A DNA stretch of 64,000 bases from Anaeromonas gelatinilytica. GTDB taxonomy: Bacteria; Bacillota; Clostridia; Tissierellales; SIT17. Made by a program: the position numbers and the translations under genes. Below the pieces are notes generated by a model. That model saw only the letters and a program-made list of their open reading frames with translations. It searched no databases and had not been told where the DNA came from. The stretch spans positions 1 through 64,000 of the forward strand of contig NZ_WSFU01000137.1 of NCBI RefSeq assembly GCF_016820635.1. The letters are read 5' to 3'. Shown here piece by piece: positions 15,502 to 24,596 of the stretch (position 1 is its first letter; each line of letters begins with the position of its first letter).

Positions 15502-16161
15502 ATGGATAAATTTAAAGTTATTGAGATTAAGGAAAGTGTTTTTGAAGATAATGAGCGACAAGCTAATTTACTTAGAGAGAAACTAGAAAAAGAAAACGTT
15601 TTTTTACTGAATTTGATGTCATCTCCAGGATCAGGTAAGACTACAACTGTTTTAAGAACAATTGAAGCTTTAAAGGATGAAATGAGGATTGGAGTTTTAG
15701 AAGCTGATATTGATTCAGATGTTGATGCTCATGCTGTTGTTCAGACTGGTGTAGAAGTAATTCAATTGCATACAGGTGGAATGTGTCATCTTGATGCAGA
15801 TATGACTAAGCAGGGATTATTAGAATTGGGAACAAAGGAAATTGATTTTGCTATTTTAGAAAATGTAGGAAATTTAGTATGTCCAGCAGAGTTTGATACT
15901 GGAGCATCAAAAAATGCAATGATTTTAAGTGTACCAGAGGGAGACGATAAACCTCTAAAATATCCATTGATGTTTTCAATGGTTAATGTTTTATTAATTA
16001 ATAAGATAGATACAATTGATTATTTTGATTTTGATTTAGATGCAGTTAAAAAGCGTGCAAAAAAATTGAATCCAAATATTAAAATTATCCCAATATCCGC
16101 TAAAACTGGTGAAGGTATTAATGAGTGGGTTGATTGGATACGTACTCAAGTGAAAAAGTAG
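15502..16161 (+). CDS. hypB: HypB, GTPase for nickel insertion
   Basis: HypB is the GTPase that, with HypA, delivers nickel to hydrogenases and other Ni enzymes. The 219 residues include the P-loop SSPGSGKTTTV at about 40-50, the switch metal-site segment EADIDSDVDAHAV, the GGMCHLDADM motif with the conserved metal-binding Cys-His, and the base-specificity motif INKID at about 171-175. The N-terminus lacks the His-rich stretch seen in some HypBs, so nickel storage is unlikely. AAGGAGG precedes the ATG. It begins an operon that ends with hypA, yet no hydrogenase structural or hypCDEF gene lies in this window. Confidence 0.93.
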   Translation: MDKFKVIEIKESVFEDNERQANLLREKLEKENVFLLNLMSSPGSGKTTTVLRTIEALKDEMRIGVLEADIDSDVDAHAVVQTGVEVIQLHTGGMCHLDADMTKQGLLELGTKEIDFAILENVGNLVCPAEFDTGASKNAMILSVPEGDDKPLKYPLMFSMVNVLLINKIDTIDYFDFDLDAVKKRAKKLNPNIKIIPISAKTGEGINEWVDWIRTQVKK

Positions 16162-16207
16162 AAAGAAAAATAGACTGAAGTAAAATTATATTTTAGAGGT
16201 GTATATT

Positions 16208-18892
16208 ATGGTAAAAGAAAGGGTATTGGATCTTGCAAATAAGATTAGTAGAACAAAACGTGGTTCAAGATCAGAAATTAAACCAGAAGATCCAGAATAT
16301 AGAATTTTAGAACCCGTAGTTACAGAGGAAATGGCAGAAGTAGCACTTTGTCTTGAATTACGTAAGCCAAAGAGTTCAGAAGAAATTGCTGATTTATGTG
16401 GTAAATCTGTAGAGGAAACAGAGAAACTTTTATGGGAATTGGCAGTCGCTGGTGTTTGTTTTGTTAATGAGATTGATGGTGTCGATAAATATTGGCATGA
16501 TATTTGGATTCCAGGACATATGGAAATGATGGTTAATAATAAGGAAAATGTTAAAAAGTATCCACAAATTGCTGAAGCATTTGAAGCATATGGAAGAGTA
16601 AGGGGGCCAGGGACAGCAGGTAATTTTCCAGTAGGTGTAGGATTAATGCGTGTTATTCCTATAGAAGAATCTATTATGGGAGAGACAAGAAAAGCATCTT
16701 ATGAAGAAGTTTCTAAATATCTTAATGAGAATGAAATTTTTTCAGTTTCGGATTGTTCTTGTCGTACAGCAAGGGAAGCTATGGGAGAAGGGTGTGGACA
16801 CTTGAAGGAAGATATGTGTATTCAAATGGGGCATGCTGCTGAATACTATATTCGTACAGATAGAGGGCGAGAAATTACTCGAGAAGAAGCTTTTGAAATT
16901 ATAAAAAAAGCTGAAGATAATGGTTTAATACATCAGATACCAAATACAGATGGCCCTGGAAAAACTCATGCAATTTGTAATTGTTGTGGTTGTTCATGTT
17001 TATCTTTAAGAAGTGCTGAAATGTTTTTGAATTCTGATATGGTTCGTTCAAATTATGCTTCTCAGGTAGATAAAGATAAATGCGTTGCTTGTGGAGAATG
17101 TGTTGAAAATTGTCCTGTTAATGCATTGAGATTAGGTCAGAAGATATGTACTAAAATACCTATAGTAGAGGAAGAACGTCCTTTACCCTATGATACAGAA
17201 TGGGGACCAGATAAGTGGAATCCCGATTATAGAACTAATAGAAAAGTTGTTGTTGATACTGGAACAAGTCCTTGTAAGGCAGAATGTCCTGCTCATATTG
17301 GAATTCAGGGTTATATTAAATTAGCTTCTCAAGGAAGATATACTGAAGCTCTTGAGCTTATTAAACAAGAGAATCCATTTCCGGCAGTATGTGGACGTAT
17401 CTGTCCTAGAAACTGTGAATCTGAATGTACTAGAACAGATATTGATGATCCTATTGCTATTGATGACATTAAGAAATTTATTGCAGAACAAGATTTGAAC
17501 ATCGATCATCGTTATTTACCCAAAATTAAACATGGATATGGAAATAAAATTGCTATTATCGGTGCAGGACCTTGTGGACTTTCTTGTGCTTATTATTTAG
17601 CTATTGATGGTTATGATGTAATGGTGTTTGAAAAACAAGAAGTACTTGGAGGTATGTTGACATTAGGAATTCCATCCTACAGATTAGAAAAAGATGTAGT
17701 TAATGCAGAAATTGATGTTTTGAAAGAATTAGGCGTTAAGTTTAAGACAGGCGTTGAAGTAGGTAAAGATGTGACTATTAATGATTTAAGAAAGGAGGGA
17801 TTTGAAGCCTTTTATATAGCAATTGGTGCCCAAACAGGTAGGTATCTTGGTATTGATGGGGAAGAAGCTGAGGGAGCTATTACTGGTGTTGATTTCTTAG
17901 GTAAGGTTAATCTTAATAAAGATATAAAAATGGAAGGATCAACTATTGTTATTGGTGGTGGAAATGTTGCTGTTGATGTTGCTCGAACTGCTATACGAAT
18001 TAGTAAATCAGAAGTAGATATGTATTGTTTGGAAAGTAGGAAAGAAATGCCGGCTCTTGAGGAAGAAATTGAAGAGGCTTTAACAGAAGGAATTGATATT
18101 AATAACTCCTGGGGACCTAAGAGAATTCTTACAGAGGATGGACGTGTTACTGGAATAGAATTTAAAAAATGTATTAGTGTGTTTGATGAAAATAAAAGAT
18201 TTAATCCTAAATTTGATGAAAATGAAAGTATAGTTGTTAAAGCAAATAATATATTGATTTCAGTAGGTCAATCAGTAGAATGGGGTAATCTAATTGCAGA
18301 TACTAAAATAGAATTAAACTCCAATAAGACTATTAAAGCAGATTCTCTTACCTATCAAACTGATGAGCCTGATATATTTACTGGTGGAGATGTATTAACT
18401 GGTCCTAAATTTGCTATTGATGCTATTGCTTTAGGTAAAGAAGGTGCTATTTCTATTCATCGCTATGTTCAGCCTGGTCAAAGTTTAATTCTAGGCCGTA
18501 CCAGAAGAGAATATACTGGACTTGATAAAGATAATCTTAATCTTGAAGGATATGATCGTCTTCCAAGGCAAAAATTGAGTCATATTGATGGAAACAAATC
18601 AAAGGATACCTTTAGAGATTTACGTACTACTTTTACAGAAGAACAAGTAAAAAAGGAAACAGAACGTTGTCTTGGTTGTGGTGCTACAGTTGTAGATGAA
18701 TATTTATGTGTGGGATGTGGTTCTTGTGTGACTAAATGTAAGTTTGATGCAATTTCACTGGTGAGAAAATATGATGCTTCTAGTGTAGAGTTGAGTGAAT
18801 TAAAACCTACTATTATGAAATATGCTATAAAACGTAAAGGAAGAATTGCAGTTAAAAAGGTAAAGACATCTTTTCGTAAATTTATTAAGTAA
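16208..18892 (+). CDS. Multi-domain Fe-S / FAD oxidoreductase (GltD/NfnB-like fusion)
   Basis: This is an 894-residue electron-transfer protein. Reading from the N-terminus: a winged-helix-like segment; a cysteine domain with DCSCRTAREAMGEGCGH (about 180) and ICNCCGCSC (about 256); a ferredoxin motif CVACGECVENCP (about 291); a GltD-type Fe-S region with CKAECP and CGRICPRNCESEC; an FAD fold IIGAGPCGLSCAYYLA (about 447); an NAD(P) fold VIGGGNVAVDVARTA (about 580); and a C-terminal half with CLGCG and CVGCGSCVTKC (about 832). Such proteins pass electrons between NAD(P)H and ferredoxin-like acceptors. I chose ATG 16208, which follows AGAGGTG. It lies between hypB and hypA, suggesting a link to nickel enzyme activation or use. 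Confidence 0.85.
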   Translation: MVKERVLDLANKISRTKRGSRSEIKPEDPEYRILEPVVTEEMAEVALCLELRKPKSSEEIADLCGKSVEETEKLLWELAVAGVCFVNEIDGVDKYWHDIWIPGHMEMMVNNKENVKKYPQIAEAFEAYGRVRGPGTAGNFPVGVGLMRVIPIEESIMGETRKASYEEVSKYLNENEIFSVSDCSCRTAREAMGEGCGHLKEDMCIQMGHAAEYYIRTDRGREITREEAFEIIKKAEDNGLIHQIPNTDGPGKTHAICNCCGCSCLSLRSAEMFLNSDMVRSNYASQVDKDKCVACGECVENCPVNALRLGQKICTKIPIVEEERPLPYDTEWGPDKWNPDYRTNRKVVVDTGTSPCKAECPAHIGIQGYIKLASQGRYTEALELIKQENPFPAVCGRICPRNCESECTRTDIDDPIAIDDIKKFIAEQDLNIDHRYLPKIKHGYGNKIAIIGAGPCGLSCAYYLAIDGYDVMVFEKQEVLGGMLTLGIPSYRLEKDVVNAEIDVLKELGVKFKTGVEVGKDVTINDLRKEGFEAFYIAIGAQTGRYLGIDGEEAEGAITGVDFLGKVNLNKDIKMEGSTIVIGGGNVAVDVARTAIRISKSEVDMYCLESRKEMPALEEEIEEALTEGIDINNSWGPKRILTEDGRVTGIEFKKCISVFDENKRFNPKFDENESIVVKANNILISVGQSVEWGNLIADTKIELNSNKTIKADSLTYQTDEPDIFTGGDVLTGPKFAIDAIALGKEGAISIHRYVQPGQSLILGRTRREYTGLDKDNLNLEGYDRLPRQKLSHIDGNKSKDTFRDLRTTFTEEQVKKETERCLGCGATVVDEYLCVGCGSCVTKCKFDAISLVRKYDASSVELSELKPTIMKYAIKRKGRIAVKKVKTSFRKFIK

Positions 18893-18931
18893 GATTAGTT
18901 TCAATAAATAAAATGGAAGGAGTGTTATTTT

Positions 18932-19846
18932 ATGTTCTTTTTCGAAGCAATTCATTGGTATGATGTAGTCATGTGGTTAGCAGTTTTAGGAATTCTTATA
19001 GGGTTGAATGAATTTGTACGTTTAGGTAAATGGAAGAGTATTGCTATGTTCATTATTTTACCAGCGATACTTACTCCAATTTGGCTAATGAAGGAAAGTG
19101 AGATTACATCTTGGTTTACTTGGGTCAAGGTGTATTCTGCTCTTACAGGTAGTATAATTTTTATGGTTATAAGACTCACAGATTATCATGAAAAGCATAA
19201 ATGGTATATTTGTCTTGTTCCAGCTATTTTAGCTATAAATATTTTAGAAGCGGCGATACGAGAATTACAGGTTGGTTTATCTGGATTTAATGGAATAGTT
19301 GATGATATGTATTATATTTCTGGTGGTTGGAATTATGCAAATGCTATTGCAGGTATAATTAATATGTTATTGATTTGTGGATGGTCTGGTATTTATAGAA
19401 CTAAAGGTAAACATAAAGATATGATATGGTCAGATCAGACTATTATGTATATTATAGCTTATGCTGTTTGGAATATTGCATATGTATATTCTTGTGCACC
19501 AGGTAATGCCTTATATTCAGGTGTAGCATTAAATATAGCACCAATTATTCCTGCTTTATTTTGGGCAAAGGGAACTTGGATGGAAAATCGTGCACATACA
19601 TTGTCATTTTGGATGATGTGGGTAATGACTTTCCCATACTTTTTTGCAACAGGAAGTACTTTTAATGTTAGTGTAAGTTATAACCCTGCAGCTAATTGGA
19701 CTATATCTTTAGTATCTTTAGGTCTAAATGTTATTCTTGCAATTTGGCAAGTATATAGAATTATAAAGAATCGTTTTAATCCTTTAAAAGATGAAATTTG
19801 GAATGATACAAAACAATATCAAAAGGCTGCTGATATAACAGATTAA
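18932..19846 (+). CDS. Polytopic membrane protein, DUF5692-like
   Basis: The 304-residue integral membrane protein has about eight or nine hydrophobic segments and ends in a charged cytoplasmic tail. It starts FFFEAIHWYDVVMWLAVLG and is rich in Trp and Tyr; conserved-looking polar pieces include GGWNYANAIAGIINMLLICG and YSCAPGNALYSG. From memory it resembles the DUF5692 group, but I cannot confirm that. It has a GGAGTG ribosome binding site and sits 39 bases after the Fe-S/FAD protein and 62 before hypA, so it belongs to the same operon. A role as a metal permease or as the membrane partner of the oxidoreductase is possible; neither is shown by the sequence. Confidence 0.7.
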   Translation: MFFFEAIHWYDVVMWLAVLGILIGLNEFVRLGKWKSIAMFIILPAILTPIWLMKESEITSWFTWVKVYSALTGSIIFMVIRLTDYHEKHKWYICLVPAILAINILEAAIRELQVGLSGFNGIVDDMYYISGGWNYANAIAGIINMLLICGWSGIYRTKGKHKDMIWSDQTIMYIIAYAVWNIAYVYSCAPGNALYSGVALNIAPIIPALFWAKGTWMENRAHTLSFWMMWVMTFPYFFATGSTFNVSVSYNPAANWTISLVSLGLNVILAIWQVYRIIKNRFNPLKDEIWNDTKQYQKAADITD

Positions 19847-19908
19847 ATTTTCATATATATAATTAAAAGTATAAGTATTTTAATTTAGATGAGTAGAGGT
19901 GAGTTCAT

Positions 19909-20250
19909 TTGCATGAATTAGGAGTTATAATAGAAGTTGTTAAAAAAGTTGAAAGTTTTGCAAAAAAGAATAGAATAGTAGAAATTGATACATTAGTTCT
20001 TCAAATTGGTGAACTTTCTTCGATGGTTCCTAAGTATGTTGAAGCATGTTATCCAGCTGCAGTTGATGGCACATTATTGCAGGATACAAAGCTTAAAATA
20101 GAGATATTACCATGTAATGCTATATGCAAAAACTGTAACAAAGTATTTAATTTAATTGAAGCTCAAAAGAAATGTCCTGATTGCGAAAGTGAAGAATGGG
20201 ATTTGTTGGGTGGTAATGAGTTTTTAATTAAGGAAATTATTGCTTGTTAA
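19909..20250 (+). CDS. hypA: HypA, nickel metallochaperone
   Basis: HypA binds nickel through its N-terminal Met-His-Glu and works with HypB. The product begins MHELGV, preserving His2 and Glu3. Its structural zinc site is two Cys pairs, CKNC (about 69-72) and CPDC (about 84-87). The 113-residue length is standard. The start codon is TTG, with AGAGGTGAG just upstream; the functional need for Met-His-Glu at the extreme N-terminus fixes this start. It closes the hypB operon, before a strong bidirectional terminator. Possible clients are an unseen hydrogenase or another Ni enzyme. The CooS-like protein at 29798 may not bind nickel at all. Confidence 0.93.
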   Translation: MHELGVIIEVVKKVESFAKKNRIVEIDTLVLQIGELSSMVPKYVEACYPAAVDGTLLQDTKLKIEILPCNAICKNCNKVFNLIEAQKKCPDCESEEWDLLGGNEFLIKEIIAC

Positions 20251-20270
20251 ACTTATTTTAGGTTGAGTTT

Positions 20271-20312
20271 TAAAGGCGTTTTTGGCTCGATATCAAGCCA
20301 AAAACGCCTTTA
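20271..20312. terminator. Strong bidirectional terminator between convergent operons
   Basis: A perfect 17-bp stem (20271-20287 with 20296-20312; arm core AAAGGCGTTTTTGGCT) surrounds an 8-base loop. It lies between hypA on the plus strand and the exporter genes on the minus strand and can serve both. Confidence 0.85.
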
Positions 20313-20376
20313 TTATGATAAATTTTGTAGATATAAAATCATTAATTATGTTTTTTGTTTCGTTTTTGTATATTAA

Positions 20377-21132
20377 TTAGTTAGCAGTTTCTTTTTTTAG
20401 TTTCCATATTGCTAATGCAAAGCTACCACAACAGAGAATTATAAATAGCCCAATAACAGGTAAAATGTTTTCTAATAAGATTGATTTTTCAAATATTAGA
20501 CTACGTAAACTGTTAATGATATGTGTAAATGGATTAAGTGTTACGGCTATTGCTAACCCTCCAGATAAGTTTTCTGGAGGAAAAAGAGCTGAGCTTAAAA
20601 AAAAGATAGGAAGCACAATTGCAGTCATAATGGTTTCATAGATAACTTCATTAGGTAGAAAAAGACTAATAGTATAGGCAAGACTTGACATGAAAAAAGC
20701 TGTTATAAAGATTAATAATACCATGAAGGCAATTCCTGTAGTACCCGATGCTATTGTTACTGAGTAAAAAAGACTTACTAGAAATAAAATTATTACTTCT
20801 ATGAAGGATATTAATATTGCTTCCAATATTTGTCCTAATACAATTGATGTTCTACTTATAGGTGCAATTAAGATTCTGAAAAAACTACCATTAGATTTCA
20901 TGATGAAATTAATCATACCACTACTGCAACAGGCACCAAATGTAACGAGTATTATGATGCCTGGCAGAATGAAAGCAGTATAATTAGTGATTCCTGTATC
21001 TTGTAATGTTTGGTTTGCAACAGCACTGTACAAAACAAGCCAAATAAGTGGTTGTAATAATGGTATAATAATGGCAATAGGGTTTTGAATACGCCATTTT
21101 ATGTTACGCCATAAAATATTTATCATTTCCAT
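20377..21132 (-). CDS. ABC-2 type exporter permease
   Basis: The 251-residue inner-membrane protein has six predicted hydrophobic segments arranged as in drug/polysaccharide ABC-2 exporters (NodJ/DrrB type). Visible features are the amphipathic start WRNIKWRIQNPIAIIIPLLQ, a central LIAPISRTSIVLGQILE segment and the late motif LPIFFLSSALFPPENLSG that characterises DrrB-like permeases. It is the last gene of a minus-strand operon whose ATPase gene overlaps it by 10 bases. An AraC/GyrI regulator and a free-standing GyrI-like protein head the operon, so export of a toxic amphipathic compound is likely. Confidence 0.85.
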   Translation of the reverse strand: MEMINILWRNIKWRIQNPIAIIIPLLQPLIWLVLYSAVANQTLQDTGITNYTAFILPGIIILVTFGACCSSGMINFIMKSNGSFFRILIAPISRTSIVLGQILEAILISFIEVIILFLVSLFYSVTIASGTTGIAFMVLLIFITAFFMSSLAYTISLFLPNEVIYETIMTAIVLPIFFLSSALFPPENLSGGLAIAVTLNPFTHIINSLRSLIFEKSILLENILPVIGLFIILCCGSFALAIWKLKKETAN

Positions 21133-22082
21133 TCCTCCTCTTCACTTTCTTTTGAAGATGTTAATGTTAAAAAAACGTCTTCAAGACTAGGTTCTATAAT
21201 TTCAATTGAATCAAATTCTATATTCTGTTCCAAAAGCCATTTATTGATAGATGTAAAAGCTGTTCTACGGTTAATTACATTTGTAAGAATAGAATTATCT
21301 TGTATATTGGTAAATTTAGTGAGTCCTATTTTATCAATAGTATATTTGCATTTTTTTGCTTGTTCAATACTAGGAAATGTTATACGAATCATATTGGGAT
21401 TGATATAGTTCTTTAATTTTTTAGATGTTCCTTGAGTCAATACTTTACCATTTTTCATAATGCAAATACTATCACTTAGTTGTTCAGCTTCTTCAAGATA
21501 ATGAGTTGTAAGGAAAATGGTTGTTTTATATTCATTTCTAATTTTTAAAAGCATTTTCCACATAGCTTTACGAGAATTAACATCCATTCCAATTGTAGGT
21601 TCATCTAAAAATAATATTTTAGGCATTGATATCATATTCATGGCGATGTCTAGTCTGCGTTTTATTCCACCTGAATAGGATGCTGTAGGATATTTTAAAT
21701 ACTTTGAAAGTTCGAAATTATTAATCAAAGAATCTATTCTTTTTTTCGCGATTTCTGGATTTACTTTATATAACTTACTTTGGAAAAGCATATTTTCCAT
21801 AAGGGATAGATGCTCATCAATAGATATACGTTGTGCAACACAAGCAATTTGTGTGCGAATCCAAGTTGAGTTTTTAGATAAATCTTTTCCTAGTATTGTT
21901 ACATTTCCAGATGTAGGGTTATAATACGTTGTTAATATATTAATTAAAGAAGATTTTCCTGCACCGTTTGGTCCTAATAAAGAAAAAATCTCTCCTTCAT
22001 TTACTTTTAGATTTACATTATCTAGTGCTTTAACGCCATTTTTGTATTGTTTAATTAATCTATTGATTTCAATTGCAAGCAT
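21123..22082 (-). CDS. ABC-2 exporter ATP-binding protein
   Basis: The 319-residue ATPase partners the downstream permease. It has Walker A GPNGAGKSSL, a Q-loop, the signature YSGGIKRRLDIAMNMI, Walker B ILFLDEPTIGMD and an H-loop in FLTTHYLEEAEQ. The C-terminal extension of about 90 residues ends ...IEPSLEDVFLTLTSSKE, matching the DrrA-type regulatory tail. It overlaps the permease gene by 10 bases and starts one base after the GyrI-like gene stop. DrrA-like ATPases power efflux of drugs or lipids; the cargo here is unknown. Confidence 0.88.
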   Translation of the reverse strand: MLAIEINRLIKQYKNGVKALDNVNLKVNEGEIFSLLGPNGAGKSSLINILTTYYNPTSGNVTILGKDLSKNSTWIRTQIACVAQRISIDEHLSLMENMLFQSKLYKVNPEIAKKRIDSLINNFELSKYLKYPTASYSGGIKRRLDIAMNMISMPKILFLDEPTIGMDVNSRKAMWKMLLKIRNEYKTTIFLTTHYLEEAEQLSDSICIMKNGKVLTQGTSKKLKNYINPNMIRITFPSIEQAKKCKYTIDKIGLTKFTNIQDNSILTNVINRRTAFTSINKWLLEQNIEFDSIEIIEPSLEDVFLTLTSSKESEEEEWK

Positions 22083-22083
22083 T

Positions 22084-22542
22084 TTATTTCTCCTCTTTTA
22101 GTGGGTATAGAATCTCTGTAATATATTTATTTGGGTTACCTTTTAGAATCATTCCTGGACCTTTTATAAATACTTCTCTCCATGGTCTTTTAACAGATAA
22201 ATTATGTTCCTGTATATAACAGTGCATAGTTTCATAGGCCATTGGTAGAGTATCATAAGGACCAATATGTGTAAGGCATACTACTTTTTTGGGTGACAAA
22301 TTTTTTAGTGTTATACCATTAGCATTCGGAACTTCAGATGTAGGAACACATAATTCTATTTTACCAATGCCAGTTTTTTCATTAAATTCATGGTAGCAGA
22401 AAAAAGGAGCACCATTTGATTTGCCTTTGATTGCTTTAAATATTTTTGGGAAAAATTTAGTTGCCTCGGTTATAGGACCATTATAGCTCATAGTTGCTAC
22501 AGTAATAGGCTCAGTATTTTTTATTTCAATATTATAATTCAT
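22084..22542 (-). CDS. GyrI-like small-molecule-binding protein
   Basis: The 152-residue protein is a stand-alone GyrI/SOUL-fold ligand-binding domain. The two characteristic strands are TVATMSYNGPITE near the start and VVCLTHIGPYDTLPMAYETM in the second half, the latter being the typical 'HxGPYxxLxxAYxxl' element. A conserved Glu that recognises cationic drugs in this fold is plausible at EILYPL near the end. It has no DNA-binding domain. It lies directly between an AraC/GyrI regulator and the exporter ATPase, so it may bind or hydrolyse the exported compound. Confidence 0.85.
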   Translation of the reverse strand: MNYNIEIKNTEPITVATMSYNGPITEATKFFPKIFKAIKGKSNGAPFFCYHEFNEKTGIGKIELCVPTSEVPNANGITLKNLSPKKVVCLTHIGPYDTLPMAYETMHCYIQEHNLSVKRPWREVFIKGPGMILKGNPNKYITEILYPLKEEK

Positions 22543-23427
22543 TTACTTTACCTCCATATGTTTAGATTGTTTTACATTTTTAATTGCTATCCAGACTTCT
22601 GAATGTCCATCTTTTGATTTTGAGTTGTTCGTAGGATAAACTTCTATATCTGGTAATCCAGCATAATCATAACCAGAAAAAGGAAGCCATTCTGTAAGGA
22701 ATCGTTTGAATATAGTTTGAATAGAGTTTTGAAATGGCCCATCGCATTCAAAAATGACCCATGTAGCTGCTGGGATCTCATATTCAAAGAAATTTTTTGG
22801 AGCAGGTTTATTTGTAGAAGCTGAAATATAGTAGTAGATTTTTTCAAAATTTTCATAGACTGTAATACCTAAAATCCCATGTGGAATTTGATTTGTTAAT
22901 TTTCTAATTTCTGAAATTAAATTGCTTTTTATTGTTTTATTCCAAAATTTAGGGACTACTTTGAAATTTTGTTCTTGGTCTTCTTGTAATGCAATCCTGA
23001 CTCCAACAATTCGAATAGGACCTTTTGTTTCTATTCTATATTTCATATTTGTACCTCCAGTGACATTAATAGAAAAACTAATTCGTGGATAAGAATTTAA
23101 TATACTTCCTTCCATGCGTGCAACAGTTGGAGCAACACCATGTACTTTTTGAAATGCACGATTAAAAGATGTAGGTGAATCATATCCATATTTTGAGCCT
23201 ATATCCATGATTTTAGAATTACTTGTTTGTAATTCAAAAGCTGCTTTTGTCATTCTTCTACGACGAATATATTCGGATATTGGAACACCAGTTACATAAG
23301 AAAACATTCGCTGAAAATAATAGGTTGAACAACAAGCAATTTTTGCAGCTTTATCATAAGAGATATCATTTTCTAGATTTTCTTCTATATAATCGATTGC
23401 TTGGCTTAATTGTTTAAGCCATTCCAT
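22543..23427 (-). CDS. AraC-family regulator with GyrI-like effector domain
   Basis: The 294-residue transcription regulator has an N-terminal pair of AraC helix-turn-helix units (about residues 8-106). These include DISYDKAAKIACCSTYYFQR and the second HTH PTSFNRAFQKVHGVAPTVAR. The C-terminal GyrI-like domain (about 125-290) includes IRIVGVRIAL, GILGITVY and ATWVIFECDGPFQNSIQTIF. Proteins of this build (Rob/BmrR-like logic) sense amphipathic drugs and activate efflux. Its stop directly abuts the GyrI-like gene, so regulator, binding protein and exporter form one four-gene operon. Confidence 0.9.
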   Translation of the reverse strand: MEWLKQLSQAIDYIEENLENDISYDKAAKIACCSTYYFQRMFSYVTGVPISEYIRRRRMTKAAFELQTSNSKIMDIGSKYGYDSPTSFNRAFQKVHGVAPTVARMEGSILNSYPRISFSINVTGGTNMKYRIETKGPIRIVGVRIALQEDQEQNFKVVPKFWNKTIKSNLISEIRKLTNQIPHGILGITVYENFEKIYYYISASTNKPAPKNFFEYEIPAATWVIFECDGPFQNSIQTIFKRFLTEWLPFSGYDYAGLPDIEVYPTNNSKSKDGHSEVWIAIKNVKQSKHMEVK

Positions 23428-23655
23428 ATCCTCACCTCCTTAAATTAGAGTTTAGCATAATAAAAAATATATATCTTCTCTTTTGATGTCTAGTTTTGTA
23501 AAATTATTATTTACTTAAGGTGTATTGTTAAAGATATTGTAAGAATAATATTTTTATGGTATTAATTTTAAACTTTTAGTGTTTGAAGGAATTTTATATA
23601 TTTATATTGAATGATTAGATAAATGAATACGAAATAGATATGATAGGGAGATATT

Positions 23656-24582
23656 ATGAATTCTAAATGTAATGAATCAAAATTAGTTTATATTTCTAAA
23701 ATTAATAAAGTACAAGATTATATTGAAAAAAATATAGATGAAGAGTTAAGTATAGAGCAACTTGCTAAAATTGCTAATTTTTCTAAATTTCATTTTCAAA
23801 GGATTTATCGGTATATGACTGGTGAGAGTCTTTATAGTTATATTAAGAGATTGCGCCTTGAGAAAGCTACATTTTTGTTACTTGCTAACAATAAAAGATC
23901 CATTCAAGATATTGCATTATCCGTTGGTTTTTCTAATCAAGCATCTTTTGCAAAAGCTTTTAGAGAAAAATTTGGTATGAGTGCAAGTAAATATAGAAGT
24001 TTAAATCAATTTGAAAATATGCAGATGATTAATAATGTAAAAGAAAAGGATTTTAGCATAAATGGAAAAGTGTATGATTCAAAGATTAGGTATACTAGAC
24101 CTATAAGGTTATATGTTAAACCAATAAAGGATACAAGAGTGATTTATATAAGACATACTGGTCCTTATGAAGGTAATGGCAAACTTTTTGAAGAATTATT
24201 TTTAAAATTATATTCTTTTACTAATTCAAAAAAATATATAAGAAATGATTCAAAATGGTTTGTTGTATATCATGATTTTGATGATTTAACAATGGAAGAA
24301 CAATTAAGAATAAGTGTTTGTATGTCTATCAATGAAGATATACAAGTAGATGGTGAATTTGGAAGTATGATTTTAGAAGGAGGAAAATATGTAGTAGGAA
24401 GATTTCTTTTAAAATCAGATGAGTATAAGCTTGCTTGGAATTATATGTTATCAAAATGGCTTCCACAAAGTGGATATATACCAGATGATCGAATGTGTTT
24501 TGAATATTATCCACCTCAAGGATGCTATGAAAATAAAGAGGAGAAGATTGTAGATATATTTATACCAATAACTCCTCTTTAA
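23656..24582 (+). CDS. AraC-family regulator with GyrI-like effector domain
   Basis: This is a second 308-residue AraC/GyrI protein, encoded on the opposite strand. The HTH pair covers residues about 15-115: LSIEQLAKIANFSKFHFQRI and then IQDIALSVGFSNQASFAKAF. The effector domain begins near residue 148 with IRLYVKPIKDTRVIYIRHTG and ends with WLPQSGYIPDDRMCFEYYP. It starts 228 bases from the divergent AraC gene and stops 14 bases before the TrmO-UvrA fusion gene, so it most likely controls that fusion in an operon and may cross-regulate the exporter. Confidence 0.9.
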   Translation: MNSKCNESKLVYISKINKVQDYIEKNIDEELSIEQLAKIANFSKFHFQRIYRYMTGESLYSYIKRLRLEKATFLLLANNKRSIQDIALSVGFSNQASFAKAFREKFGMSASKYRSLNQFENMQMINNVKEKDFSINGKVYDSKIRYTRPIRLYVKPIKDTRVIYIRHTGPYEGNGKLFEELFLKLYSFTNSKKYIRNDSKWFVVYHDFDDLTMEEQLRISVCMSINEDIQVDGEFGSMILEGGKYVVGRFLLKSDEYKLAWNYMLSKWLPQSGYIPDDRMCFEYYPPQGCYENKEEKIVDIFIPITPL

Positions 24583-24596
24583 AATGAGGAGGAATC

